This document shows positions 46,476-54,856 of a stretch of 64,000 nt of DNA, piece after piece. The notes under the pieces are model-generated. The model saw only the letters and a list, made by a program, of their open reading frames with translations. It searched no databases and was not told the origin of the DNA. A program made the position numbers and the translations under genes. The stretch's first letter is position 1. The number at the start of each line of letters is the position of its first letter. The stretch is from Aquihabitans sp. G128. GTDB lineage: Bacteria > Actinomycetota > Acidimicrobiia > Acidimicrobiales > Iamiaceae. The stretch is from NCBI RefSeq assembly GCF_019048865.1, contig NZ_CP077604.1:4402001-4466000 (forward strand), read 5' to 3'.

Positions 46476-47235
46476 ATGGCCACCTTCGTGCTGATCCCCG
46501 GCGCCGGGAGCGGGCCCTGGTACTGGCACCTGGTGGAGGACGAGCTCCAGCGGCTCGGCCACGACACCGTCGCCGTCGAGCTGCCGTGCGACGACGACTC
46601 GGCCGGCTTCGCCGAGTACGTCGATGCGGCCGTGGCCGCCCTGGGCGATCGCACCGCGGGACGCGATCGTCGCCCACTCGCTCGGCGGCTTCACCGGCAC
46701 CCTGCTCGCGGACCGGGTGCCCACCGAGCTGCTCGTGCTGGTGACGGCGGTGATCGCCCGCCCCGGTGAGTCGGCCGGTGACTGGTGGGCCAACACCGGC
46801 CACGGCGAGGCCTTCCGGGCCCAGGCGACGCGGGACGGCATCCCGCTCGACGAGGACCCGTCCGACGCCCACACCTACTACCAGGGCGTGCCCGACGAGC
46901 TGGTCGCCGGCGCCGAGGCCGACGTCCGGGGCCAGTCCGGCACGCCGTTCGATGCCGCCTGGCCCCTCGACGCGTGGCCGGCGGTGCCCACCCACGTCGT
47001 CCTCTGCACCGAGGACCGCTTCTTCCCCGCTCCGTTCATGCGGGAGCTGGTCACCGACCGGCTCGATCCCGCTACCCCGGTCACCGAGCTCCCGGCCGGT
47101 CACCTCCCGATGCTCAGCCACCCGACCGAGCTGGCGGCGATCCTCGATCGCGCTTGGGCCGTCAGGCGGCCTTCGGGGCGGCGTCGGTCCAGTCGGCCCG
47201 GCGCAGCAGCACCAGGGCGAGCAGGCCGACGGTGA
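46476..47235 (+). CDS. Alpha/beta hydrolase, frameshifted near its nucleophile elbow
   Basis: The N-terminus MATFVLIPGAGSGPWYWHLVEDEL is an alpha/beta hydrolase opening of the salicylate/methylesterase type. After ALGDRT (46655) the frame changes; the next frame continues RDAIVAHSLGGFTGTLLADR with the Ser nucleophile (AHSLGG), then LCTEDRFFPAPF and the catalytic His in LPAGHLPMLSHP. One extra base near 46656 explains it. The downstream frame runs on to 47235, 74 bp into the convergent CPBP gene, so the real C-terminus may be shorter, near 47160, if another error is present. Confidence 0.7.
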
Positions 47236-48052
47236 CGAGGGTGAACAGGCCGGCCTCGCTCGTCAGGTAGGCGGCGAGGGCCGGTCGATCGGTCACCAGC
47301 GTGGGCGACTCGACGAGGGCGGTGTTGACCGCGGCGTGGGCGATGGCCGCCGGCCACACGCTTCCGCTGCGGATGCGCAGCCAGCCGAAGAGGACGCCGC
47401 CGAGGGAGATGACGGCCACCGCGCCGGGCACGACGAGCCAGCGGCTGCCCTCGCTGTTGTAGGCGACGGTCAGCACCATGAGCGGGATGTGGAACACCCC
47501 GTGGATCAGGCCGGTGACGAGCGAGGCCGACCGGTTGGAGAGGACCTGGGCCAGGCGGGGGAGCAGGTAGCCGCGCCAGCCCAGCTCCTCGACCAACCAG
47601 AACACGCTCATGAACACCAGGCTGATGGGGGCGTCGGCCAGGTAGAGGCCGAGCTGGTGGAACCGCACGACGCCCAGCGCCCAGGTGGCGGCGAACGACG
47701 CGCCGATGGCGGCGGCGGGCACCAGGACGGCGAAGGGCCAGTACCGGAGGCCGGCGCGCCGGACGCCCAGCGGGATCGGGTTCGCCGGTGCGTGGCGGAC
47801 GCGGGTGGTCAGCCCGATGAGCAACAGGGTCACCACGGGGACGACGCCGCTGACGACCGAGGCCGGTCCGGGGTGGGAACGGGTGCCGGGCAGGAGGAGG
47901 GCGACCACGACGGCCAAGCCGTACGCCAGGCCCACGAACGTGCCCGCCTCCCGGAGCGGGTGGAGCGATCGTGGCCGGAGGTCGGCGCCGTCCCCACCGC
48001 CTTCGAAGCCGGTGGTCGCGGAGGTGGGCGTCGGGATGTCGGTCGCGGTCAT
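47162..48052 (-). CDS. CPBP-family intramembrane metalloprotease (296 aa)
   Basis: CAAX-protease/bacteriocin-processing (CPBP/Abi) family. Motif 1 EELGWRGYLLPRL (catalytic EE and R), motif 2 LIHGVFHIPL (metal His pair) and motif 3 IAHAAVNT are all intact within about eight hydrophobic segments. Substrates of bacterial members are mostly unknown; some process peptides, others act as protein partners. GATGAT lies six nt before ATG 48052. Confidence 0.85.
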   Translation of the reverse strand: MTATDIPTPTSATTGFEGGGDGADLRPRSLHPLREAGTFVGLAYGLAVVVALLLPGTRSHPGPASVVSGVVPVVTLLLIGLTTRVRHAPANPIPLGVRRAGLRYWPFAVLVPAAAIGASFAATWALGVVRFHQLGLYLADAPISLVFMSVFWLVEELGWRGYLLPRLAQVLSNRSASLVTGLIHGVFHIPLMVLTVAYNSEGSRWLVVPGAVAVISLGGVLFGWLRIRSGSVWPAAIAHAAVNTALVESPTLVTDRPALAAYLTSEAGLFTLVTVGLLALVLLRRADWTDAAPKAA

Positions 48053-48142
48053 GGCTCGATCATCGGGCTCGACGTCCGATCGGCCCTGAGCAGCGGGTGC
48101 TCATCTTCCGCACGGCTGCGGCCGCCTCGTCGGACCTCGGGC

Positions 48143-49048
48143 TCAGTCGCCGGCTGTGGCGCCACCCTCGGCGACGAGCAACGGTCCCGCTTCCCGGCTG
48201 CGGCCGGCGGCGAGCCAGCAGCCGGCGAGGACGACCGGGAGGCCGAGGAGCTGGCCGAGCGAGAGTGATTCGTCGAGCACGGTGATGCCCAGGCCCAGGG
48301 CCACCACCGGGTTGACGAAGGTGATGACGGTCGCCTGGGCGGGGCCGACCTCACGGATGAGGGCGAAGAACACCACGAAGGCGACGGCGGTGCAGATCAC
48401 CGCCAGGGCGCCGAGGGCCGAGAGGCTGCGAGCCGTCGGCACCCCGTCCTGCGCCAGCGCAGCGATCGGCAGGTAGGCGAGCGACACCAGCCCCAGCGAC
48501 AGGGTGGCGATCCCGATGCCGGGCACGTCGCCGAGCTTGCGATCGGTGATGAACGGGGCGACGGCGTAGCAGACGGCCACCACCAGGACCTCGAGCACGT
48601 TGACCAGGCGGACCTCGCCGTCCCCGCTGGCGGCGCCGACCACCAGCGCCACGCCGACGATGCCCAGCACCAACCCGAGCAGGCGGCTGCGGGTGAGGGC
48701 GTGGCGGTCGCCGAGGGCGAACGAGACGATGGCCCCGAACAGCGGCACGGTGGCCACCAGCAGCCCGGTGAGCCCGGACGGCAGGGTCAGCTCGGCGTGG
48801 CCGAGGAGGATGAACGGGCCCGCCATCTCGATGGCCCCGAACGCCGCGATCCAGCGCCAGTGGGCCAGCGCGACCTTCAGCGAGCCCTGGCGGAGGGCGA
48901 TGGGCAGGAGCAGCAAGGCGGCGATCCCGGTGCGCCCGGCCACCACCGTCGGCGGCGCCAGCGACTCCACCGCGATCGAGATCAGCAGGTACGGCAGGCC
49001 CCAGATGAGCGACATGGCGCCGAACAGGATCAGACCACGACGGCTCAC
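48143..49048 (-). CDS. EamA/DMT-family transporter (301 aa)
   Basis: Ten-TM drug/metabolite transporter. The first repeat starts RGLILFGAMSLIWGLPYLLI and contains GRTGIAALLLLPIA and LLVATVPLFGAIVSFAL; the second repeat ends VTFVNPVVALGLGITVLDESLSLGQLLG, the classic EamA closing pattern (P-V-x-A). Probably an exporter of amino acids or other small molecules. The GTG start has CATGAT exactly six nt upstream (49055-49060). Confidence 0.9.
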   Translation of the reverse strand: MSRRGLILFGAMSLIWGLPYLLISIAVESLAPPTVVAGRTGIAALLLLPIALRQGSLKVALAHWRWIAAFGAIEMAGPFILLGHAELTLPSGLTGLLVATVPLFGAIVSFALGDRHALTRSRLLGLVLGIVGVALVVGAASGDGEVRLVNVLEVLVVAVCYAVAPFITDRKLGDVPGIGIATLSLGLVSLAYLPIAALAQDGVPTARSLSALGALAVICTAVAFVVFFALIREVGPAQATVITFVNPVVALGLGITVLDESLSLGQLLGLPVVLAGCWLAAGRSREAGPLLVAEGGATAGD

Positions 49049-49102
49049 CGGCCCATCATGGCCCGGCCGTCCTTCCCGGCAGTGGGCCGATTCGGCTGCG
49101 CC

Positions 49103-50305
49103 TCAGCGAGACCAGGCGCTGAAGCTGGCCAGCGACCCGGATCGGGGGCGCTCCAGCCAGGGCCACGGGTGGACCTCGGCCAGGTCGAGGACCGCGGCCT
49201 TGCGGCGCCACCCGGGCACCGGCGTGAAGGTCGCGGCGAGGGATCGGCCGGCGAGCACCTGCGCTGGGTCGCCCCGGTGCAGCTCCAGCTCACGGGTCGC
49301 TCCCAGCTCGGCGAGCCGATCGGCCAGGAACACCAGGCGCTTCGACGAGAGGCGCAGGCGCCGCAGCAGCGGCTCGTCGAAGGTGAACACGGCAGGGAGC
49401 TCGGGATGGGCGGAGAGCGCCGGGTCGTCGTCGCCCAACGACTCCGCGGTCAACCAGACGACTTCGGGAGCGGACTGCAGCACCGGCTCCTCGGGCCCGG
49501 CCGTCCGGGCGACGTCGGGGTCGCGCCGCAGGCGTGGTGCGACGGTGGCGGAGACGTAGGCGGGCTGCTCCGGCCACGCCCGGATCGGGCAGTCGTCCTG
49601 GTGCGGACAGGTCTCGCACAGGCCCGGGGCGCGGCGGCGGACCTGTCGCTGCGAGAAGCCGTAGGCCTTCGACGTGGCGGTCCCGACCGTCCACTGCCAC
49701 CCGAGCCGGTTCGCCGCCCGCGAGCCGTCGAGCAGGTGGGTGAAGAAGCGGTCCTCGCCGTCTCGCCAGTCGGCACCGTGGCGGACCGACCACTGCGAGG
49801 CCAGCCACATGCGGGTCTGGTTGACCATCCACCCGTCGGCCTCCAGCTCCTCGAGGTTGACGGCCACGCAGCGCATGGACCGGTCCCAGGGCTCTGCGGA
49901 CGCCGTCCCGTCGTCGGCGGGCACCCGGCGGAGCGCCTCGCCGGTGCGCTCGCCGAGGCGGGCGTAGAGGTGGCGGGCGTACTCCTGCCAGCGCAGCTCG
50001 TCACGGAACTTGCGGCGGTCGGCGGCCGGGCCGTCGAGCGCCGCCCAGACCCGGGGGAGCGTCAGCTGCCCGTGGCGGATCCACGGCGACAGCCCCGAAG
50101 CACCGCGCCGGCTCGCCGGCAGCACCTCGTTGCGGCGCCGGGCGTACCCGGTCAGGTCGAACGCAGCGAGCGCGGCGTCGGCCGCTGCCTGCGTGCCGGA
50201 GAACCGCCCGGACCGGTGGGGCTCGTCGGCGCACAGGTCGCCCAGGTGCTCGGCGACCCACCGCACCTCGTCGCCGGGCTCGGGCAGCGGGAGGAGCGTC
50301 GTCAC
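49103..50305 (-). CDS. Photolyase/cryptochrome-like flavoprotein with swapped domain order (400 aa)
   Basis: Residues about 30-225 match the C-terminal FAD-binding domain of photolyases: YARRRN, SPWIRHGQL, FRDELRWQEYARHLYARL, WRDGEDRFFTHLLDGSRAANRLGWQW. A cysteine cluster follows (C240-x2-C243-x5-C249). Residues about 282-370 read like the N-terminal antenna domain of photolyases: VVWLTAESLGDDDPAL, AVFTFDEPLLRRLRLSSKRLVFLADRLAEL, LELHRGDPAQVL. In normal photolyases this domain comes first, so this looks like a circular permutation. The GTG start overlaps the DUF2256/DUF3253 gene by GTGA. Repair activity is unproven. Confidence 0.8.
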   Translation of the reverse strand: MTTLLPLPEPGDEVRWVAEHLGDLCADEPHRSGRFSGTQAAADAALAAFDLTGYARRRNEVLPASRRGASGLSPWIRHGQLTLPRVWAALDGPAADRRKFRDELRWQEYARHLYARLGERTGEALRRVPADDGTASAEPWDRSMRCVAVNLEELEADGWMVNQTRMWLASQWSVRHGADWRDGEDRFFTHLLDGSRAANRLGWQWTVGTATSKAYGFSQRQVRRRAPGLCETCPHQDDCPIRAWPEQPAYVSATVAPRLRRDPDVARTAGPEEPVLQSAPEVVWLTAESLGDDDPALSAHPELPAVFTFDEPLLRRLRLSSKRLVFLADRLAELGATRELELHRGDPAQVLAGRSLAATFTPVPGWRRKAAVLDLAEVHPWPWLERPRSGSLASFSAWSR

Positions 50306-50670
50306 GGGCGCGCCACCTCGATCGGTCCCTTGGCGGTGGACGGGTCGACGCGCTTCCCGCCCTGCGTGACGACGGCCTGACCTTGGGCGTGCAGCCGGCG
50401 GGCGGCGGAACGGGCCGGTTCACGCAGGGACTCCCACCCGTCACCGCCCACCTCGCGAGCGGCCTCCTCGGGGTCCACGGCGCGGCCCCTCGGTCCGGCC
50501 GCGAGCAGCTGGAGGATGGCGGCCTCGAGCTCGTGATCCACCGGGCGCACCCCACGACGACGACACGCCGCCGAGCAGTGGCGGACCTCGTCCCACGATC
50601 GCTCCCACCGCTTGCGCCAGTGCATGGTCCGCCCGCACGAGGCGCAGGTCTTCGGAGCAGGTTCAGCCAC
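50302..50670 (-). CDS. DUF2256/DUF3253 two-domain protein (122 aa)
   Basis: N-terminal DUF2256 zinc-ribbon-like part: KTCASCGRTMHWRKRWERSWDEVRHCSAACR, with two CxxC-type pairs. The C-terminal DUF3253 part: AAILQLLAAGPRGRAVDPEEAARE and TQGGKRVDPSTAKGPIEV. Neither has a proven function; DUF2256 is often seen next to cryptochrome/photolyase genes (recalled, not checked). Here the stop overlaps the photolyase-like gene start, so the two proteins are made together. TAGGCG is six nt before the GTG. Confidence 0.85.
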   Translation of the reverse strand: MAEPAPKTCASCGRTMHWRKRWERSWDEVRHCSAACRRRGVRPVDHELEAAILQLLAAGPRGRAVDPEEAAREVGGDGWESLREPARSAARRLHAQGQAVVTQGGKRVDPSTAKGPIEVARP

Positions 50671-50723
50671 GGCCCTCGCCTACCCACGGCGCCGAGGTCC
50701 GGGCGCGCCCGGGGGCGCCGGGG

Positions 50724-52046
50724 TCATGCGATCTCGGTGCCGTCGGGGCGGTGGGTGTGGAGCTGGCCGTGTTGGTCGCGGTGGACGGTGTAGCCGTGCT
50801 CCTTGAGTCGGTTGTGCCTCCCGCAGGCGGGTGCCCCGTTGCCGGGGCTGGTTGGGCCGCCTTCGGCCCAGGGTTGGAGGTGGTCGGTCTGGCAGTGGTG
50901 CACGGGGGTCTGGCAGCCGGGCCAGTAGCAGTGGCGGTGGGCGATGGTGGCGGCGAGCTGGGCGGCCCCGGTGAAGAGCCGGGCCCGGCGTCCGACGTCG
51001 ATCACGACCCCCTCCGCGCCGAAGACGGCGCGCCGGATGCGGCCGAGCAGGGCGGCGGCGACGGCTTCGGTGGCTTCGACGGGGTGCCCGTGCTCGGTGT
51101 GGCACCGGTAGGGGGTTCCGTCGATGGTCAGGTCGAGGTCGACCGGGTTGCGGCGGGGCCCGGGCTCGGTGCCGGTGAGGCGGGTGGTCTCGCGTGCGAA
51201 CGTGGTGTGGTCGATGACGAGGTCGGTGGTGATGGTGGTGCCGGTCTCGGCTCGGTGGCCGGCGGCGGCGAGGTCGAAGAGGTGCTCCAACGCGCCGAAC
51301 CGACGTTGGGCGTCGGTGCGGGGGAGATCGGCGCCGGTGGCGGCGTCGCCGTGCTCGGCACGGGCCTTCTCCCAGTCGAGCTGCAGCTCGGCGGCGATGG
51401 CGGCATCGAAGATCGAACGCATCCGTGCCCCGGACAGGGAACCGCACGACGCCCGGAGCCGCCAGGACAGGTCGCGGTCCTGGAGCAGCGAGGCGTCGCG
51501 GTTGTGGTGGTTGCGGTCGTTGGCGGGGCGGGTGCCGTCCTCGTCGGTGAGCCGGACCCAGTCGGTGAGCCGCTGGTCCAGCTCGTCGTAGGAGAGCCGG
51601 GAAGCCAACACGGCGAGGTGCTCGTCGAGCTCGCAGAGCTCGCGACGGACCCGCGGGTTGGCGTGGGCCAGGGCGATCCGGTCGAGGTGGCAGATCCCGA
51701 TCCGGCCCGATGCGAACGCCTCGCGCACGGCGGGGAGGTCGCGGAGGCAGTGCGCGGCCCGGACCCGGCGCAAGGCTTCGGCGTTGGACAGGCGGGCGTT
51801 GTGGCGCAGCCACACCTTGACCGAGGCGTGCCCGTCGATGCGGTGCAGGCCCCGCTGCTCGACCCGCTCGGCATGGGCGACCTGGGCGGCGACCGCCAAC
51901 CGGACCAGCCCCTCGAGCTCCCGACAGCCCTGGTTCGCGTCGATGATGTCGACCGGCTCGACCCCGGCGGTGGTGAGCGCGGCGAAGCCGGCCACGATCT
52001 GATCGATCGCTGCTGCGGTGGCACGGTCCTGCACCTCTGACGCCAT
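50724..52046 (-). CDS. DUF222 and HNH-endonuclease domain protein (440 aa)
   Basis: Actinobacterial 13E12-repeat-type protein. The N-terminal DUF222 helical region includes GCRELEGLVRLAVAAQVAHAERVE and ASVKVWLRHNARLSNAEALRRVRAA. The C-terminal HNH nuclease shows CYWPGCQTPVHHCQTDHLQPWAEGGPTSPGNGAPACGRHNRLKEHG, with all Cys and the H-N-H residues. These occur in many copies in actinobacterial genomes with unknown role. No terminal repeats flank it. TAGGGT (52053-52058) is six nt before ATG 52046, a leaderless start. Confidence 0.9.
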   Translation of the reverse strand: MASEVQDRATAAAIDQIVAGFAALTTAGVEPVDIIDANQGCRELEGLVRLAVAAQVAHAERVEQRGLHRIDGHASVKVWLRHNARLSNAEALRRVRAAHCLRDLPAVREAFASGRIGICHLDRIALAHANPRVRRELCELDEHLAVLASRLSYDELDQRLTDWVRLTDEDGTRPANDRNHHNRDASLLQDRDLSWRLRASCGSLSGARMRSIFDAAIAAELQLDWEKARAEHGDAATGADLPRTDAQRRFGALEHLFDLAAAGHRAETGTTITTDLVIDHTTFARETTRLTGTEPGPRRNPVDLDLTIDGTPYRCHTEHGHPVEATEAVAAALLGRIRRAVFGAEGVVIDVGRRARLFTGAAQLAATIAHRHCYWPGCQTPVHHCQTDHLQPWAEGGPTSPGNGAPACGRHNRLKEHGYTVHRDQHGQLHTHRPDGTEIA

Positions 52047-52213
52047 GGTTCGACCCTACGCAGGGGGTCTGACAGGTTCTCGTGGTTCGAGAGGCCTTTC
52101 GGCGTATTTTGTCGTTCGGGTCGTGGGGCCCCCGACGCAGGCGGCCGGGCGACCGGGCCGTGGCCACCGATACCCTCCGGGGCGCACCCGATCGATCGTC
52201 GAAGGAACCCCGC

Positions 52214-52756
52214 ATGACCGAGCTCGCCAACATCCCGTTCGCCACCACCGAGGGCACCACCAGCTCGCTGGCCGAGCACCACGGGCAGGTGGTGCTGGTC
52301 GTCAACGTGGCGTCGAAGTGCGGGCTCACCCCGCAGTACGAGGCGCTGCAGGCGCTCTACGCCGACAAGCGGGCCGACGGCTTCGAGGTCCTGGCCTTCC
52401 CGGCCAACGACTTCGCCGGCCAGGAGCCGGGGACCGACGAGGAGATCGCCGAGTTCTGCTCCACCACCTACGCCGTCGAGTTCCCGATCCTCTCCAAGAT
52501 CAGCGTGGTCGGCGAGGACCAGCACCCGCTCTATGCCGCCCTGACCGAGCAGGCCCCGGCCGCCGAGGACAAGGAGTCGTTTCGCGAGAACCTCCGCGGC
52601 CACGGCCTCAGCCCCACCGACGATCCCGACGTGCTCTGGAACTTCGAGAAGTTCCTCGTCGACAAGCAGGGCGCCGTGGTCGGCCGCTTCTCGCCCGCCG
52701 TCACCCCGGACGACCCCGCCCTCGTCGCCGCCATCGACGCCGAGCTGGCCAAGTAG
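52214..52756 (+). CDS. Glutathione peroxidase-family thiol peroxidase (180 aa)
   Basis: GPx fold with the peroxidatic Cys36 in NVASKCGLTPQYE, Gln70 in FAGQEPG and the late Trp in WNFEKFLVD, together forming the catalytic tetrad. The common FPCNQF motif is FPANDF here, so the usual resolving Cys is missing (Ala64). It probably uses thioredoxin or mycothiol-type reductants rather than glutathione, as actinobacteria generally lack it. AAGGA lies upstream of ATG 52214. Cytoplasmic: no signal peptide. Confidence 0.9.
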   Translation: MTELANIPFATTEGTTSSLAEHHGQVVLVVNVASKCGLTPQYEALQALYADKRADGFEVLAFPANDFAGQEPGTDEEIAEFCSTTYAVEFPILSKISVVGEDQHPLYAALTEQAPAAEDKESFRENLRGHGLSPTDDPDVLWNFEKFLVDKQGAVVGRFSPAVTPDDPALVAAIDAELAK

Positions 52757-52763
52757 CGCTCGT

Positions 52764-53186
52764 TCAGCTCGCCCAGGGGCCGACACCGGTGACGCGGTCG
52801 ATGGTGATGCGGTTGACGACGCCGGCGGGCGGGTCGTCGGGCAGCGGCATCGACTGGTCGGGGCCGAGGTAGACGCCGGCGAGGCGGTCCAGGAGCGGCA
52901 CGGCGCCGCCCTCGGTGATGCGGGCGGTGCCGTGGACCACGAGGTACTGGTCGAGCCCGTGCTCGCCCGACACCCCGGTGATGATGGTCAGCACCACCCG
53001 GGGGTCGCGCTCGATGTTGCGGACCTTCTGGTAGCGACCCAGGTGGGCGGTCACCACCTCGTCGCCGTCCATGCCCACCCAGACCACGCTGGCCTGCGGG
53101 CTCCCGTCGGGGTTCAGGGTGACCAGGGTGGCCAGGTGCCCGCCTTCGATGGCGGCTCGGACCTCGGGCGTCAGCGCGTCGCTCAT
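52764..53186 (-). CDS. PPOX-class (likely F420-dependent) oxidoreductase (140 aa)
   Basis: Split beta-barrel flavin/deazaflavin-binding protein. GGHLATLVTLNPDGSPQASVVWVGMDGDEVVTAHL, KVRNIERDPRVVLTI and YLVVHGTARITEGGA follow the F420-dependent FDOR-B pattern typical of actinobacteria. Reduces or binds small molecules such as biliverdin or quinones in known relatives. ATG 53186 has TACCTT seven nt upstream (53194-53199), in the leaderless pattern. Divergent from an antibiotic-kinase-like gene. Confidence 0.85.
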   Translation of the reverse strand: MSDALTPEVRAAIEGGHLATLVTLNPDGSPQASVVWVGMDGDEVVTAHLGRYQKVRNIERDPRVVLTIITGVSGEHGLDQYLVVHGTARITEGGAVPLLDRLAGVYLGPDQSMPLPDDPPAGVVNRITIDRVTGVGPWAS

Positions 53187-53222
53187 GGCCGGCAAGGTAG
53201 CGGGAGCGGGCACGATGGGGTG

Positions 53223-54179
53223 ATGGCCGCCGCCGTCGCCGTCCCGTCCGTGCTGCGCCACGCCGTGGCCGACGAGGAGGCGGGCCCGGCCTGGCTGGCG
53301 TCGCTCGACGACCTGGTGGCGCGCGCCGAGCAGCGGTGGGACCTGGCGGTGGGGGAGCCGTTCGGCACGGGCATGGCGGCGTGGACGGCCCCGGCCACGA
53401 CGGCGGGCGGTGCCGAGGTCGTGCTCAAGCTGTCGTTCCCGCACCCCGAAGCGAGGGACGAAGCTGCTGCGCTGGCGGCGTGGAACGGGTCCGGGACCGT
53501 CACGCTGCTCGGGTTCGACGCCGAGGACCAGGCGCTGCTCCTGCCGCGGTTGCGCCCCGGGACCGACCTCACCGCCGCAGCGCTGCCGATCGAGCACCAC
53601 CTCACGGTCGGCGCCGAGCTCCTGCGGCGCATGGCGTCGGCGGCGGTGGCCCCCGGCTCGCCCTTCCAGGACCTCCGAGCGGTGGCGGCCGGCTTCGCAG
53701 CCAACGCCGAGGTGCGGATCGAACGGACCCTCCGGGGCGCGCCGTACCCGGTCGACGTCGGCGTGTGCCGCCACGCCGTCGACCTGCTCCGCTCGCTGCC
53801 CGTCGATGCACCGGTGCGCGGCCTCGCCCACGGTGACCTCAACCCGGGCAACGTCCTGCGCACGGCGGCCGGGTGGCTGGCCATCGATCCGAAGCCGGTC
53901 CACGGCGACCTGGCCTACGACCCGTGGCCGCTCCTGACCCAGGTCGGCGACTGGACCGCCGTCGCGGCAAGCGCCAGCGAGCTCGCCGACCGAGCTCGGC
54001 TCGTGGCCGAGGTGACCGGGCTCGATGCGGCCCGGATCGCGTCCTGGTGCACGGCGCGGAGCGCGTCGTCGGGGCTGTGGGCCGCCTCGCGCGGCTGGTG
54101 GACGGGGTTCCGTGGCGCCGACGGCGACCTCGACCGAGCCGTCGCCTGGAGCGGGGCGGCGACCCGGCTCGGCGGCTGA
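53223..54179 (+). CDS. Aminoglycoside/hydroxyurea phosphotransferase-like kinase (318 aa)
   Basis: Protein-kinase-fold phosphotransferase of the streptomycin 6-kinase (APH(6)) group. GTGMAAWTAPATTAGGAEVVLKLSFPH is the nucleotide loop and Lys strand; LAHGDLNPGNVL is the catalytic loop with Asp; AIDPKPVHGDLAYDPWPLL carries the metal Asp and the APH(6) signature. It could phosphorylate streptomycin-like sugars, or a cellular metabolite. Resistance cannot be claimed from sequence alone. CACGAT lies six nt before ATG 53223. Confidence 0.85.
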   Translation: MAAAVAVPSVLRHAVADEEAGPAWLASLDDLVARAEQRWDLAVGEPFGTGMAAWTAPATTAGGAEVVLKLSFPHPEARDEAAALAAWNGSGTVTLLGFDAEDQALLLPRLRPGTDLTAAALPIEHHLTVGAELLRRMASAAVAPGSPFQDLRAVAAGFAANAEVRIERTLRGAPYPVDVGVCRHAVDLLRSLPVDAPVRGLAHGDLNPGNVLRTAAGWLAIDPKPVHGDLAYDPWPLLTQVGDWTAVAASASELADRARLVAEVTGLDAARIASWCTARSASSGLWAASRGWWTGFRGADGDLDRAVAWSGAATRLGG

Positions 54180-54346
54180 GCGCCGTGCCGCGAGCCGGGC
54201 TCGGCGCCTGGTTCGCCGGCCGCGGGCGGTGTCCCGAACGGGTGGTTGGGCGCGACTTCTGCTAGCAGCGCGCTTGCAAGAGGCAGCGGGGGGTAGTGCG
54301 GGCGAGCCGTGCGACGCACGGCGCACCCACCATCCAGGAGGTACCC

Positions 54347-54856
54347 ATGGCCACCCCCACCGAGGGCAGCGGCTTCATCGACCGGCTCAAGGGCAAGGCG
54401 AAGGTTGCCGCCGGCACCGTGCTCGGCGACGAGGGCCTGCAGCAGGAGGGCCGCCTCCACGAGGAGAAGGCCGGGGCCGAGGCGGACGCCGCCCGGCTCG
54501 AGGCCGAGGCCGCCGAACAGGCCGACGCCGCCGCTCGCGCCCAGCGCGAGCAGGAGCTGCGCGAGGAGCGCGAGCAGCTCGCGCTCGCCGAGGCCGAGGA
54601 CCAGGCCAAGGCCCGCGTCGAGGCCGACGCCGCCCGCGAGGCCGCCGAGGCAGAGGCCCGGGCCGCCCGCGAGGCCGACGCCGCCGACGCCCAGGCCACC
54701 GCGGGCGCCCTCGCCGCCTCGCGCACCGAGGCAGCGGCCGCCGCCGAGCACCGCACCGAGGCCCGGTCGGCCGAGGCCCTCGAGGCCGCCGCCGAGCAGG
54801 CCCGCACCGAGGCCGAGCGCCTCGAAGCCCAGACCGAGCAGATCGAGCAGAAGTGA
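54347..54856 (+). CDS. CsbD-like protein with long coiled coil (169 aa)
   Basis: Residues about 8-40 (GFIDRLKGKAKVAAGTVLGDEGLQQEGRLHEEKAGAE) resemble the CsbD stress-protein motif. The rest is an uninterrupted Ala/Glu/Arg coiled coil with heptad pattern, rich in EAxAARExD. CsbD proteins are sigma-B-type stress proteins of unknown mechanism. ATG 54347 has AGGAGG at ideal spacing. The stop overlaps the next gene start (GTGA), so the two are cotranslated. Confidence 0.7.
   Translation: MATPTEGSGFIDRLKGKAKVAAGTVLGDEGLQQEGRLHEEKAGAEADAARLEAEAAEQADAAARAQREQELREEREQLALAEAEDQAKARVEADAAREAAEAEARAAREADAADAQATAGALAASRTEAAAAAEHRTEARSAEALEAAAEQARTEAERLEAQTEQIEQK

Noticed and set aside
46371..47235. Two separate hydrolase genes instead of one
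   Set aside because: The first fragment has the N-terminal strand and oxyanion loop, and the second starts right at the nucleophile elbow. Together they make one ordinary alpha/beta hydrolase.
50724..52046. DUF222/HNH gene considered as a mobile element or homing endonuclease
   Set aside because: No terminal repeats, target duplication or interrupted host gene was seen. The family is simply common in actinobacteria.
53223..54179. Acquired antibiotic-resistance gene
   Set aside because: APH(6)-like kinases are widespread in environmental actinobacteria. No mobile element or composition shift supports transfer, and the substrate is unknown.
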